The notes: a model not told the origin generated them from the sequence alone. A stretch of DNA of 64,000 bases from Saccharicrinis sp963677245 (GCA_963677245.1 OY781921.1:1984001-2048000), one strand, 5' to 3'; counted from the first letter of the stretch, positions 54,655 to 64,000 are shown. A program made the numbers and translations.

Positions 54655-54664
54655 TGAAGAAATA

Positions 54665-55801
54665 TTAAACAGTCTCTATATAACTTGCTTCTCTGGGTAA
54701 ACTAATTTTGAATTCCGTTCCTTCTCCTAAAACAGAGTTAACTTCAATTTTTCCCTTTAATTTTTCAACCAGGGTTTTAATAATGGATAGACCTAACCCA
54801 TTTGAGCTTTCTCCATCGGTCGGGCGAGCTGAAAGTTTTTGAAAACGCTTAAACATATTCTTCTTATCCTCATCGCTAATACCTGGTCCTTCATCACGAA
54901 CGCTAAAATTGATATGATTTTCAGACTCCTGAACACTCACATAAATATTGGCTTTCTTTTCTGAAAACTTAATGGCATTAGACAATAGGTTATTCATAAT
55001 CCTTCTTAACAGAAAATGATCCGTTTTAAATGTACTATTCCCGAGTTGTATTTGCGTAATTAACTTTTGTTCTTTTCTCCTTAACTGCTGCTCTAATGTT
55101 TTTACCCAGTCTTCCAGAAACTCATTTACATCGAACTCAGACAGTACAACCTTCGATTTTCCAAACTCAAAAGAATGCACATCCAATAAATCATCAATAA
55201 AAAAGATGCCTTCTCTGGTCATTTTATCAATAACCGTTAGAAATTCATTTTGAGAAGTACTAAGGGAATTCTCTCGTCTCATTAACTCAACAAAACCAGA
55301 TATCGTTGATAAAGGAGAACGCAGGTCGTGAGCAACTACATTTACCAATCCATCCTTTTCACGATTCAAATCTATTAGTTTATCATTTTGTGCTTTAATT
55401 TCCTGAATATACATAGATAGGTTCAGACAGGTACGTACCCTTGCCGACAACTCCTGTTTTTCTATAGGTTTGCGAATATAATCAGCAGCTCCGGCATTCA
55501 GCGCTTTATCCAGGTCATCAGAAGAAGAACGGCCTGTAGCCATAATAACCGGTATATGATTGGTTTGTGGGTTGCTTTTAATTTCCAGCAAGGCCTCGTA
55601 GCCATTCATAATCGGCATTTCCCAATCCATAATAATTAAATCAGGCATACGTTTTAAGGCTACCTCACAGGCCATTTGGCCATTTATTGCCTGTAAAAAT
55701 TTATAGTTATTCTCCTTGGTCTTTAAGTACCCGGTTACCGAATCAATAATGTCAGGTTGGTCATCTACAATTAAAATGGTAGAGTATAAGTTTTGCGACA
55801 T
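54665..55801 (-). CDS. receiver-first histidine kinase
   Basis: The 378-residue protein has an N-terminal response-regulator receiver (about 8-128) with Asp59 as the phosphoacceptor (IIMDWEMPIMNG) and Lys111. A HisKA domain follows with His158 in VVAHDLRSPLSTI, then a HATPase domain with N box RRIMNNLLSNAIKFS, G1 RDEGPGISDED, F box MFKRFQ and G2 GLGLSI. No membrane segment is seen, so it is cytosolic and likely receives phosphate from a partner kinase. The partner may be the sensor encoded 3 nt upstream. There is no DNA-binding domain, so its output is phosphorelay. Confidence 0.92.
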   Translation of the reverse strand: MSQNLYSTILIVDDQPDIIDSVTGYLKTKENNYKFLQAINGQMACEVALKRMPDLIIMDWEMPIMNGYEALLEIKSNPQTNHIPVIMATGRSSSDDLDKALNAGAADYIRKPIEKQELSARVRTCLNLSMYIQEIKAQNDKLIDLNREKDGLVNVVAHDLRSPLSTISGFVELMRRENSLSTSQNEFLTVIDKMTREGIFFIDDLLDVHSFEFGKSKVVLSEFDVNEFLEDWVKTLEQQLRRKEQKLITQIQLGNSTFKTDHFLLRRIMNNLLSNAIKFSEKKANIYVSVQESENHINFSVRDEGPGISDEDKKNMFKRFQKLSARPTDGESSNGLGLSIIKTLVEKLKGKIEVNSVLGEGTEFKISLPREASYIETV

Positions 55802-55804
55802 GTT

Positions 55805-58045
55805 CTATTGATTTACTATTTTCCTATAGGATTCTACATTACCACTATACAATATGCTCATTAAGCTTTCGTTCCATGTAATGATATTTTCATCATCGAT
55901 TAATGCAATTTTATCGGCAATAGCAGAAACCTCACTAAAATCATACACTTCCCATTGTTTTAATTCCTCAAGGAAAGGTTTGAGTTTTTCTTTTTCAACA
56001 CTGCTTAAGGTAGCAACTGTTTCTTCCTTAATACTAATTTTCTCAGTTACAGGTTGATTATCCGAATGTCCGTTTAGCAAAGGTAGTGTAAAAAAGAAAT
56101 TAGACCCCATATTAAACTCAGATTCTACTCCTATTTTTCCATTGTGGGCTTCAACCGCCATTTTACAATACGCCAAACCTAATCCGGTGGAACGGACTGC
56201 ACCTGACTCTCTGGCATTAATTTGCGTATACTTATCGAATACTGTATGTATCTTATCCTTTGGGATACCGATACCATCATCTTTAATAGAAATCAATACA
56301 TGGGCACCTTCTCTTTCGGCATTGATTTCGATATTTCCATTATTATTAACGTACTTTACCGCATTGGATAAAATATTCACGATAACTCGTAAAATCAATC
56401 CATAATCAAATCTGGAATACAAATCCTCTTTTGCAGCAAATGAAACACTAATAGATTTTTGCTCAATCATAAAACTCATTTGCCCCATGGCTTCTTTAAC
56501 TACTTTTTGAACAGTATGATTCCCTAAAGCTAATCCAACATTGACTGTTTCAAACTTTTGAACATCAAGAATATTCATTACCAGATTATGCATGTATTTA
56601 CCTGCATTATGAATACTCTTTAAACGCCTTTTTGTCGGCATGTTTTCCGAGAATGAAATTACTGTATTCAACAAGTTTTTAAAATCATGCACAATCATAG
56701 CTGTCATCGATTCCTTGTAATCGTTTAATTCCATCAAGCGATTATTACTTGCAGATAGCTCTACATTTATCTGCTGCAATTGAGCTGTGCGCGATGCTAC
56801 CTTTTGTTCCAGAACAGCTTTTTGACCTTCTATGATTCGCTCATTCTCCATGGTCTTTTCAATAACTTTTCGCTGAGCCTCAAACTTCTCGTTTTCTATC
56901 TCTTCCTTTTCCCACTCAAATCTTCTCGATAAAAGGAAAGAAAGTAAAAATGCTTCTATTAATGTGGCATATGCTACATAACTCAAGCCTCCTAAATATT
57001 TAGGACTACCTGTATTTATATACAAAGCCTGAAGCGCCACCATGGCAAAATAAATTAAATAGGTAAAGGCAAAGTAGTACCCCATTTTATTTCCTTTTTT
57101 ACCTACTTTAATACCCACATACCCCATGGCAGAAAATGATAAAAGTGCATTTACTGTATTGATAGGTTGAACGATCTGAAAAGAAAAAAAGAATTTGACC
57201 ATCATCCATACACCAAAATATATGGCAATTCCCAATACGATTTTATAGATTTTGGGGTGAAATCTTTTGGCTTCAAGAAAGACAAGACAATATATAGTTT
57301 GAACTGTTACGCCAATGGCCGGGATAGTGGTATATAAAAACTTAAGATTCACCTGAGGAATAAAATACACAACAAAGCCATCAATTACCAAGGCCGCATA
57401 ACATATATATACTGTTACGATAAAGGCATAAAACAAGTATAACCCCTTTCTTAGAGAAATAAAAAGGAAAATATTATACAGTACCACAAAAAGCATTAAG
57501 CCAAGATAAATTCCATAGCCAATCTTTTGTTTGGTTGAATTAAATTCGAATGTACGTTCGTTATAAATAAAAAGAGGAACAGGCTCTGAGTTCGTATTCA
57601 TTCTGAGGTAACATGTAATTTTACCTGAAGGCAAAGTAAAAACCTGATAGGAACTATTTATTTCCTTTTTGTCCATCCCAACTTCATATCCTCCTTTTAG
57701 ATAGCGCACAATATCACCATTAAGCTGATAATATAAATCAGCGATAGGTATGCCTGCTTGTGCCAACTCTAACCAAACATTTTCTGAGGATTGATTATCT
57801 ATGATAAATCGTAACCAAAAAAACGAATCGGTATAACCTAAACTTAAAATTGGATTATCCGAAGGTTTAAACTGATCTTGATATTCCAAAGAGGAAACCT
57901 GTGCATATGAAAGAGAACCTGTTGCATCCTCCAGTATTTCAATCTTATCTCCTATTGACATCTTATCAACATGATGATCCCATACAATTTCCTGCGCATT
58001 TAAAATTGCAGGAAACAGAATAAGAAGTAGCAACAAATTCTTCAT
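55805..58045 (-). CDS. 7TMR-DISM sensor histidine kinase
   Basis: The 746-residue protein has a signal peptide (MKNLLLLLILFPAILNA), an extracytoplasmic 7TMR-DISM domain (about 30-170), and about seven membrane segments between roughly 175 and 385 (IGYGIYLGLMLFVVLYNIFLFISLR, ...). A coiled coil (about 390-450) and a histidine kinase core follow: His in MIVHDFKNLLNTVISF, N box LRVIVNILSNAVKYV, G1 DDGIGIPKDKIHTVFDKYTQI and G2 GLGLAYCKM. DISM domains usually bind carbohydrates or other small molecules. It is encoded 3 nt before the receiver-kinase gene and is probably co-transcribed with it. The extra C-terminal 100 residues have no clear domain. Confidence 0.92.
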   Translation of the reverse strand: MKNLLLLLILFPAILNAQEIVWDHHVDKMSIGDKIEILEDATGSLSYAQVSSLEYQDQFKPSDNPILSLGYTDSFFWLRFIIDNQSSENVWLELAQAGIPIADLYYQLNGDIVRYLKGGYEVGMDKKEINSSYQVFTLPSGKITCYLRMNTNSEPVPLFIYNERTFEFNSTKQKIGYGIYLGLMLFVVLYNIFLFISLRKGLYLFYAFIVTVYICYAALVIDGFVVYFIPQVNLKFLYTTIPAIGVTVQTIYCLVFLEAKRFHPKIYKIVLGIAIYFGVWMMVKFFFSFQIVQPINTVNALLSFSAMGYVGIKVGKKGNKMGYYFAFTYLIYFAMVALQALYINTGSPKYLGGLSYVAYATLIEAFLLSFLLSRRFEWEKEEIENEKFEAQRKVIEKTMENERIIEGQKAVLEQKVASRTAQLQQINVELSASNNRLMELNDYKESMTAMIVHDFKNLLNTVISFSENMPTKRRLKSIHNAGKYMHNLVMNILDVQKFETVNVGLALGNHTVQKVVKEAMGQMSFMIEQKSISVSFAAKEDLYSRFDYGLILRVIVNILSNAVKYVNNNGNIEINAEREGAHVLISIKDDGIGIPKDKIHTVFDKYTQINARESGAVRSTGLGLAYCKMAVEAHNGKIGVESEFNMGSNFFFTLPLLNGHSDNQPVTEKISIKEETVATLSSVEKEKLKPFLEELKQWEVYDFSEVSAIADKIALIDDENIITWNESLMSILYSGNVESYRKIVNQ

Positions 58046-58085
58046 GTGTTTCTAATTTGGTTTTTACCCTCTAATAAATATAGCA

Positions 58086-59264
58086 TTAAATATCCAGCGG
58101 ATTTTCCTTTAAAAATTTAGCAGGAATATTTAATAATGTAGCACATGCAATCCACCATAACCAGCAGTAAACCCCAAAAGGCAAATAACCAAAATAACCC
58201 AATACTGGCATTTCGAAAATATGTGCAGTATTTACGTATGGAAGACTATATTGCCAATAAGCCGGATCATTAGTAAACAAGGCTGTTTGACCATCATGTA
58301 TAGCACTTAGATAATTCTGACCTTCAAGTGTAAAACCGGCTACAAAATAAGTTAATGCCGAAAGCAGAACCGGCCCCCAATTTCCTTTTGAAATCGGATC
58401 CAAAGGAGTCCATATTCCAATTTTATTTAAAATGATAGCTAATATTACCGGCGGTGAAACCCATAATACAAAAAACAACATATCAGGAAACAATCCTGCT
58501 GCCACCATCGAAGCCAATGACAAAACCAATAGGACATTCTTAATACTTGTACTTAAAGTGATTTTAATACCGTTTTTAAATCGATTGGCAAACTTTGGAA
58601 ATGTTAAGAACAATAAATACCACTCAAAAGCCAATGGTAATAAACCAGACGAAATAACAAATGCGTATAATAAAAACTCTTCTCTGTCCAGGATATTTCC
58701 CCATGGATAATACCAGTTATCATCTACAAAGAAGTTCATAAATTCAAAAATCATCCAACCTGTCATAGAAGCCACTCCAATACCAATTAACTCCTGAGGT
58801 ACAATGGCAACTAAAGATTTACCTCCTGTTCGTCGATAAACGATTCCATCTAACATTAAAACGGCGCCCCAAAACAAGGGTAGGTCACTCCAGTGAATAA
58901 ACCATGCCGGTTGTTTTAAATGTGATGCTAAAAAGGTAAGCGATGTACCCCAACATAATAATCCAAACCAAAACCAATACGGTAGTTTGGCTTTTTTAAT
59001 AATAGGTACTTCAGGAATGGTGACCTTTTTAAAACCAAACCATTTAGGAACAATATAGATAGCAACTATGCCAAGGCAAACCAAGGCAACAAAGCAAAAT
59101 ATATAAATATTAAAACCGGGTTTATTCATTGGTTTTAAAGGAGGATAAGCAAAAAAATCAGCAGGAAACTCCCCATTAAAGTAAAAATAACCTCCTAACC
59201 AAGGCAGAAACAACATGGCCGCCATCGACAGAAGCAAATAAATCATTTTACGTGTAACGCTCAT
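58086..59264 (-). CDS. polytopic membrane protein of unknown function
   Basis: The 392-residue protein is almost entirely hydrophobic, with about ten membrane helices (MIYLLLSMAAMLFLPWLGGYFYF at the N-terminus, FALVCLGIVAIYIVPKW, FGLLCWGTSLTFLA, ...). I recognise no family or catalytic motif. It lies 40 nt before the 7TMR-DISM kinase gene and 100 nt after the DUF1361 gene, so the four genes from 60105 to 54665 may form one operon. The function might be linked to the sensor or to an envelope process, but nothing in the sequence shows this. Confidence 0.75.
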   Translation of the reverse strand: MSVTRKMIYLLLSMAAMLFLPWLGGYFYFNGEFPADFFAYPPLKPMNKPGFNIYIFCFVALVCLGIVAIYIVPKWFGFKKVTIPEVPIIKKAKLPYWFWFGLLCWGTSLTFLASHLKQPAWFIHWSDLPLFWGAVLMLDGIVYRRTGGKSLVAIVPQELIGIGVASMTGWMIFEFMNFFVDDNWYYPWGNILDREEFLLYAFVISSGLLPLAFEWYLLFLTFPKFANRFKNGIKITLSTSIKNVLLVLSLASMVAAGLFPDMLFFVLWVSPPVILAIILNKIGIWTPLDPISKGNWGPVLLSALTYFVAGFTLEGQNYLSAIHDGQTALFTNDPAYWQYSLPYVNTAHIFEMPVLGYFGYLPFGVYCWLWWIACATLLNIPAKFLKENPLDI

Positions 59265-59364
59265 TATTCAATTTTTTGTTACCAATTAGTTTTCAGGACT
59301 TCCTTGACACAACGATTCATTCCACTATCCTTAATTAACCAGTATATTCGTTTATAATTATTTC

Positions 59365-60105
59365 TTAATTCGACTTTACAGGAATGCTTTCCAATTCAGG
59401 AGCTGCTTCAATATTATTTACATAGTAGAAAATAATCAACAATAAATACTGTACGACTCCAAACAGTCCCATCATTGCATATGCAGGCCAATGATCGGCA
59501 ATAGGCCATAAAGCTTTCCAAACTATTTTCAGAATTTGAACAGGCTCTAAAAATATCTCCCATGAATACAGGTAACCATTACCCAGCTTGATAGCAGAGA
59601 TCAACTCTCTTCCCATATAAAAACCTAAGCAACTTAAAATTAAGGTCGAGTGCAACGCGATTTGAGCAAATCGATTACCATACCTTTGTTTAAACAACCG
59701 GAACATCATTTTTAAAGACAGGAAACCATAGAACACAGATAACATTGCCAATGAAAAAATAATAATGGTATCATACTTAATTAAATCCGGATTTAGTTTA
59801 GATGCAGGATCCTGACTATCGTGAATAAGGTCGCTAATCATATATGGGGCATTGGGGTAAAACAGCACCCACAAGATTGTTCCAATCCAAAAAACAAACG
59901 TATTTATTTTTGTATTGAACCGATAAAGTAAATAAGCAATAACAATTACAGGTAAAGATCCTATAAACAAGTTTGATCGAAGAAATGAATAGAAATCATT
60001 TCCTACTATAATATTGCGTGTAAACAACAACAATAAGTTTATAACAGTAATCAGTACTACAATACTTAAAAAACTATCCTTTTTACTCCATTTAAAATTT
60101 ATCAT
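59365..60105 (-). CDS. DUF1361 family membrane protein
   Basis: The 246-residue protein has about seven membrane segments and the hallmark VLFYPNAPYMISDLIHDSQD (about residues 80-100), which is characteristic of DUF1361. The family has no known function. No other domain is visible. It may start an operon with the downstream membrane protein gene, 100 nt away. Confidence 0.82.
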   Translation of the reverse strand: MINFKWSKKDSFLSIVVLITVINLLLLFTRNIIVGNDFYSFLRSNLFIGSLPVIVIAYLLYRFNTKINTFVFWIGTILWVLFYPNAPYMISDLIHDSQDPASKLNPDLIKYDTIIIFSLAMLSVFYGFLSLKMMFRLFKQRYGNRFAQIALHSTLILSCLGFYMGRELISAIKLGNGYLYSWEIFLEPVQILKIVWKALWPIADHWPAYAMMGLFGVVQYLLLIIFYYVNNIEAAPELESIPVKSN

Positions 60106-60448
60106 TTTCTATATTTTATATTGGATTGTTGCAACATAATAACAAAGCATCCATTTAATGGTAATTTGTTATTGTTCACAATTATAGATAAGTATATTCA
60201 ATTTAACAAATTACTTATTTAAATATTTTATTATATCTATACAACGAAATAAGACATAACGCTATCTGCACTAATGTTTAATTGTTTTGATTTCTATCGA
60301 TAATAATCTTTAACAAAAGGATAAACTAACGGTATACACACATGTTCAATACAAGAAAAAAGACATCTTAAATACTAAACAAAAAATCCCTGCATTTACG
60401 TATGCAAGGATTCTTTAAATATTTTTCTTTTATTGAAATAGAATTAAA
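60106..60448. other. 343-bp AT-rich gap
   Basis: It includes the terminator of the TonB-dependent receptor gene (60380-60412) and the leader of the DUF1361 gene. The rest is AT-rich. I see no gene, no RNA and no convincing promoter box. Confidence 0.5.
60380..60412 (-). terminator. terminator of the TonB-dependent receptor gene
   Basis: On the minus strand AATCCTTGCAT and ATGCAGGGATT pair over 11 positions (one G-U), followed by a T-run. It lies 37 nt after the stop at 60449. Confidence 0.85.
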
Positions 60449-62518
60449 CTACAAATCCAGTTTTAATTTCACACCAGCTTTAATCCAACGCCCGGGTTGA
60501 TACAGCTGACCAATATCGGTGTATTTTTTATCGAATAAATTAGTCCCCTCAGCATAAATGGTATAAACTGGTTTATTCCAGCTAATTTTAAGATCAACTA
60601 CCCAAAATGGGTCATATTCTTTTAATGTTGATTCTCCACTTACAATATCATATTCCTGATATTCTCCCATTCTATCCTGATATTGAGCAGTCCAGGAAGC
60701 ACTCAAATCACCTAGCACTTTATGCTGCAAGGTTCCGGAAAATTTATCTTTTAAATAATCAAATACATATCTTGAGTTATAGCCTCTGCTTGCCGATTTA
60801 TCCTGATCTAACCAGGCATAAGACAGATTCACAGATTGCAAAACATCTTGACCTTTTAGCAGACTTAATAGATTTAAGTTAATAATAGATTCGATACCAT
60901 ATGTATTAACATTATTAATATTAGAAGTCTTCCACTTATCAGTATCTGCTGCATCAACCGGTTTTCCCCAATCAATCATATTTTTACCTTCACGATAAAA
61001 ACCCGATACTTGCATATTGATGCCTTTTAAACTACGATATTTAACACCTCCTTCTAAGGTCACCGCTTCTTCCGGTTTCAAATCCGGATTACCTTCAATC
61101 GTTCTGGAAGTATAAAACAAATCGGTAAAGGTAGGCATGCGCAATGATTCGTTTACACTGGCAAAAACCTTAAATTCATCGTTAATCCAATAACTCACAT
61201 CAGCACCATAAAATAAATCAAATTTCCAACCTAAATCAGAGTTTAGGTTAGCCATGACACCTCCCGAAATTGAAAAACGATTAAAAACATAGCTATGCTC
61301 TGCAAAAAAGGAGGAATTGGTACGATTATATTTATACGCGAAAAATCCATCAGGCTCTCCCGGAGCAGAAATAATATCAATCTGATTTCCTAATACATTA
61401 CTCCAGATGCTTTCGGAACGCAGATCTGCGCCAATGGATGTTTTACCTAATGGTGAACCAATCACTGCATTTATATTAGCTCCCAATACATCAGTTAAAT
61501 GATAGTTATGATTTGTATACCACGCAGCCGCTCCCTTATTATCCCGGTATAATTCAAAACGATCGTGATGGCGACGCCAATAAACAGAACTCTTGATAGG
61601 ATTTTTAGTTTTTGAGGCAAAACTCAGACTGGCAAATGTGGTTCTGGTTTGTTCATATTGATTTGGATATAGAGCGCTATAAAAAGAATTAGCTCCAAAG
61701 CCTTTTTCGGTATAGCCTAACTGTAATTCAATCTTTTCAGTTTCTCCGTCCAATTGCCCTTGATAGAACAAATTGTAAATTTCGAAATCAGTATTATCAA
61801 TGTATCCGTCAGTGGCCGATTTATTCGCAGCAACAAAGCTCTTAAACTGTCCTTGCGCATATGTTCCGTTAACTCCCAAATTATATAAACCATGATCTCC
61901 AGCCATTACATTGGCTTTTACATTGGAAGAATCATCAGTTCCGGTAATAAAATTAATGGCTCCGCTAAAAGCACTTGAACCGTAAATTCTGGCTCCCGGA
62001 CCTTCTAAAATTTCCACTCTTTCAATACTCTGAAAATCGACCGGGAGGTTTAAGTTATGATGACCCGTTTGTGGATCAGTGATATTTACGCCATTAAGCA
62101 GAATCATTACCTGATCGAAAGACCCTCCACGTACGCTTACATCAGCCTGAACTCCTAATGCACCTCTTTGACGCACATCAACGTTGGCCACATATTCCAA
62201 CAACTGATCCACACTTTGAACAGGCAACAGTTCGATTTCTCTTTTAGTAATTACTTTTACCACTCTTCCTACTTCGGAATATTGAACCGGCGTTCTTCGG
62301 GCAGAAATTTCTATTTCCTCAAGGTTGATTTTTTTATTGACAGAAGCTGAATCGGTTTGAGCAAATGTTTGTGTAAAACCTAAAAAGCTTAAATAGATAA
62401 CGGCCAACATACCTACTTTCACTTGTTTTTTTATGGTATTGAATGATGAATAACCTTTACCGGTCCATTTACAAAACATCATACTATTGTTTAAAACTTG
62501 AATTTTGCTAAATCTCAT
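60449..62518 (-). CDS. TonB-dependent receptor (BtuB-like size and domain plan)
   Basis: I start at the ATG at 62518; the signal peptide (KVGMLAVIYLSFLGFTQTFAQ) lies about 35-60 residues in, so another ATG at 62482 is possible. The mature protein of about 640 residues has a TonB box-like segment (NLEEIEISARRTPVQYSEV), a plug domain (VDQLLEYVANVDVRQRGALGVQADVSVRGGSFDQVMILLNGVNITDPQTGHHNLNLPVDFQSIERVEILEGPGARIYGSSAFSGAINF) and a 22-strand-type barrel ending in a C-terminal aromatic strand (LYQPGRWIKAGVKLKLDL). This is the BtuB-like plan, with vitamin B12, siderophores or small molecules as possible cargo. There is no visible cobalamin riboswitch upstream, so the cargo remains open. It is followed by its own terminator. 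Confidence 0.9.
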   Translation of the reverse strand: MRFSKIQVLNNSMMFCKWTGKGYSSFNTIKKQVKVGMLAVIYLSFLGFTQTFAQTDSASVNKKINLEEIEISARRTPVQYSEVGRVVKVITKREIELLPVQSVDQLLEYVANVDVRQRGALGVQADVSVRGGSFDQVMILLNGVNITDPQTGHHNLNLPVDFQSIERVEILEGPGARIYGSSAFSGAINFITGTDDSSNVKANVMAGDHGLYNLGVNGTYAQGQFKSFVAANKSATDGYIDNTDFEIYNLFYQGQLDGETEKIELQLGYTEKGFGANSFYSALYPNQYEQTRTTFASLSFASKTKNPIKSSVYWRRHHDRFELYRDNKGAAAWYTNHNYHLTDVLGANINAVIGSPLGKTSIGADLRSESIWSNVLGNQIDIISAPGEPDGFFAYKYNRTNSSFFAEHSYVFNRFSISGGVMANLNSDLGWKFDLFYGADVSYWINDEFKVFASVNESLRMPTFTDLFYTSRTIEGNPDLKPEEAVTLEGGVKYRSLKGINMQVSGFYREGKNMIDWGKPVDAADTDKWKTSNINNVNTYGIESIINLNLLSLLKGQDVLQSVNLSYAWLDQDKSASRGYNSRYVFDYLKDKFSGTLQHKVLGDLSASWTAQYQDRMGEYQEYDIVSGESTLKEYDPFWVVDLKISWNKPVYTIYAEGTNLFDKKYTDIGQLYQPGRWIKAGVKLKLDL

Positions 62519-62551
62519 TGGTATAAATTTTAATTGTATTTGCCAGATCAA

Positions 62552-62600
62552 ACAAGTCCGTCTTAATCATTGTTCTACAATATGATTCCATAAGACTTGT
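62552..62600 (-). promoter_or_regulatory. imperfect hairpin in the TonB-receptor leader
   Basis: ACAAGT (62552-62557) faces ACTTGT (62595-62600), CTTA faces TAAG, and ATCAT faces ATGAT, forming an extended interrupted stem in the region 34-82 nt upstream of the ATG at 62518. It may be a regulatory leader structure. I recognise no riboswitch consensus. Confidence 0.4.
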
Positions 62601-62636
62601 TTTCTAAACTTATTTTTATTGATTTTAAATAAGCCG

Positions 62637-62644
62637 CAAAACTA
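62637..62644 (-). promoter_or_regulatory. possible -7 box of the TonB-receptor gene
   Basis: Minus-strand TAGTTTTG matches TAnnTTTG. No convincing -33 partner is seen, so this is tentative. Confidence 0.35.
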
Positions 62645-62751
62645 ATAAAATTAGCATCATATACCGTGTTAATATAGTTTAATACTGTGTTTTAGATCGT
62701 TTACACAGCTTCAACTGCAACAACCTGAGCGAAAATGTAAATATCAAACGG

Positions 62752-64000
62752 TTATTTACCTGTTTCATAACCCAAATAAAAACCGGTATGAGGAGGTTGA
62801 TTGTAAGCTACATTTTGCCAGGCTATACTTAACCTGTATTGTCTGTCATGCATCAAGGTAACAAACCTATAATCTGTTAAAATTGAAGATGTGTATATTC
62901 TCAATTCTTTATTGTCTTTAGATCTCCATATCACCTCTTCCCGCCAATCACCCAGTATATCTCCACTAAGACAAGGTGTTCCTTTTGAACCATTGTTTGA
63001 TGAACATCCCCGAGCTGTTAATAAATTATTGCATGTTTCTGTTTTCCAACCCCACTTATCAATATGAATATCATCCAAAAGTTCTCGTAGTAAATCTCCA
63101 TCCCACCATACCAGAAAATTCGTTGACGAGGGTGTACGTTTACAAATTGTCTTTCCATTAGCATCGCGCAATCCACCTGGACCTCCCCAGTTCTCAAAAC
63201 CACGATATCTTGGGTCAATATCTGCAGAAACGCCTCTTCCAACATCTATTCCCGGAGCGATTCCAAAAATCACCTTACCCGTTTTTGCACTATACATGGC
63301 AACTCCGGGTGTTCCTAGCTTTATCGTTTTCCCTTCATTTTCATGTATACCATATATTTCCAATCCGGACTCATCTAAATTCATATCTGCCAAATGCAAT
63401 GCATCCCCATGTCTTAATCCTGTAGAATACAAACCTTCTCCATTATCATCTACAGTCATTGCTCCAACACAAAATTCATCTTTACCATCCTCATCCATAT
63501 CGGCCACGCAAATACTATGATTTCCTTGTCCTGAATAAGGGTTCTTAGCATCCTTTGAATCAAATACCCAGCGATTTGAGAGTTCTCCATTTCGAAAGTC
63601 CCACGCCACCACAACCGTGCGACCATACCAACCTCTCACAAAAACAGCACTTGGGTGAGCTCCATCCAAATAGGCAACTCCAGCAGTAAAGCGATCTGAA
63701 CGACCTCCGGTATTATCATTACGTCCATTTCCTCCAATACCACCCCATCCATCCAAAGGATATCTGGAAGGAATATATTCTTTAGTAGACAATGCTTTTC
63801 CTGTTTCACCACTAAAAACAGTTAAATACTCAGAGCCCGTTAACACTTTACCATATGTCTTGGAATGAACGTTCAGGTCGCGCCAATCTTTCTCTCCATC
63901 ACCAATTACTGTTCCCAGGCCATCTATAGTTCCATCTGCCGTTTTACATATTATTTCAGCCTTACCGTCGTCATCAAAATCATACACCAAAAACTGAGTA
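62752..64000 (-). CDS. PL11 rhamnogalacturonan lyase, 5' end outside window
   Basis: The reading frame is open to the right edge; 416 residues are visible (TQFLVYDFDDDGKAEIICKTADGT at the left of the protein as seen). It has the PL11 propeller with the paired motifs seen in the other two lyases: MDEDGKDEFCVGAMTVDDNGEGLYSTGLRHGDALHLADM, DVGRGVSADIDPRYRGFENW, ILGDWREEVIWRSKDNKELRIYTS and MHDRQYRLSIAWQNVAYNQPPHTGFYLG. It ends there, so it lacks both the beta-strand repeats and the T9SS sorting domain. It is probably located differently from the other two (periplasmic or lipid-anchored). It is the third PL11 of the window. Confidence 0.93.
   Translation of the reverse strand, partial: TQFLVYDFDDDGKAEIICKTADGTIDGLGTVIGDGEKDWRDLNVHSKTYGKVLTGSEYLTVFSGETGKALSTKEYIPSRYPLDGWGGIGGNGRNDNTGGRSDRFTAGVAYLDGAHPSAVFVRGWYGRTVVVAWDFRNGELSNRWVFDSKDAKNPYSGQGNHSICVADMDEDGKDEFCVGAMTVDDNGEGLYSTGLRHGDALHLADMNLDESGLEIYGIHENEGKTIKLGTPGVAMYSAKTGKVIFGIAPGIDVGRGVSADIDPRYRGFENWGGPGGLRDANGKTICKRTPSSTNFLVWWDGDLLRELLDDIHIDKWGWKTETCNNLLTARGCSSNNGSKGTPCLSGDILGDWREEVIWRSKDNKELRIYTSSILTDYRFVTLMHDRQYRLSIAWQNVAYNQPPHTGFYLGYETGK

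Noticed and set aside
62552..62751. Cobalamin riboswitch before the BtuB-like receptor
   Set aside because: No B12-box sequence or expected conserved core is visible on the minus strand.

Overview
The window reads as a chromosomal segment of a low-GC, polysaccharide-degrading Bacteroidota. The evidence is two SusC/SusD pairs, Por (type IX) secretion C-terminal sorting domains, Bacteroidota-type promoter boxes (TAnnTTTG at -7), weak or absent Shine-Dalgarno sequences, and an AraR regulator of the NUDIX type. A marine or anaerobic Marinilabiliales-like host is my inference; no rRNA or tRNA is present to test it.

1-6.3 kb is an accessory region of small, unrelated minus-strand genes: a partial secreted protein, a membrane protein, a YdeI-type protein and a lipoprotein with an HExxH motif. 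It contains a complete IS982-family element (2620-3658) with 13-bp terminal inverted repeats and a 7-bp target duplication. The element splits a secreted-protein gene whose two halves rejoin in frame. A roughly 110-bp promoter-bearing module occurs in near-identical copies before two unrelated genes. A GC-richer imperfect cruciform lies at 1764-1893, and a 23-bp tandem array of mini-hairpins lies at 6039-6173.

6.3-34.6 kb is a minus-strand polysaccharide utilization locus. Read 5' to 3' it encodes a multi-FAS1 lipoprotein, SusC, SusD, two more FAS1 lipoproteins, a second SusC and SusD, a large Ig-like T9SS cargo protein, and two giant PL11 rhamnogalacturonan lyases fused to autotransporter-type beta-strand repeats and T9SS sorting domains. 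Divergently upstream is L-rhamnose mutarotase (rhaM). A third PL11 lyase without the long C-terminal extension runs off the right edge. Rhamnogalacturonan I is the likely substrate.

35.5-45.7 kb is an L-arabinose catabolic operon: araA, sodium/sugar symporter, araD, zinc polyol dehydrogenase, araB, rpiB and tkt, with araR just upstream. Two copies of the palindrome TAATAGTA-N5-TACTATTA (one arm has a single change), one before araA and one inside the araR promoter, are the likely AraR operators. Arabinose is a common side chain of rhamnogalacturonan I, so the PUL and the ara operon fit one pectin-using strategy.

45.9-54.7 kb carries a DUF5107-TPR protein, a GH2 lipoprotein, an MFS sugar porter and a divergent AraC-family regulator. 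54.7-62.7 kb carries a receiver-first histidine kinase next to a 7TMR-DISM histidine kinase, two membrane proteins and a BtuB-like TonB-dependent receptor.
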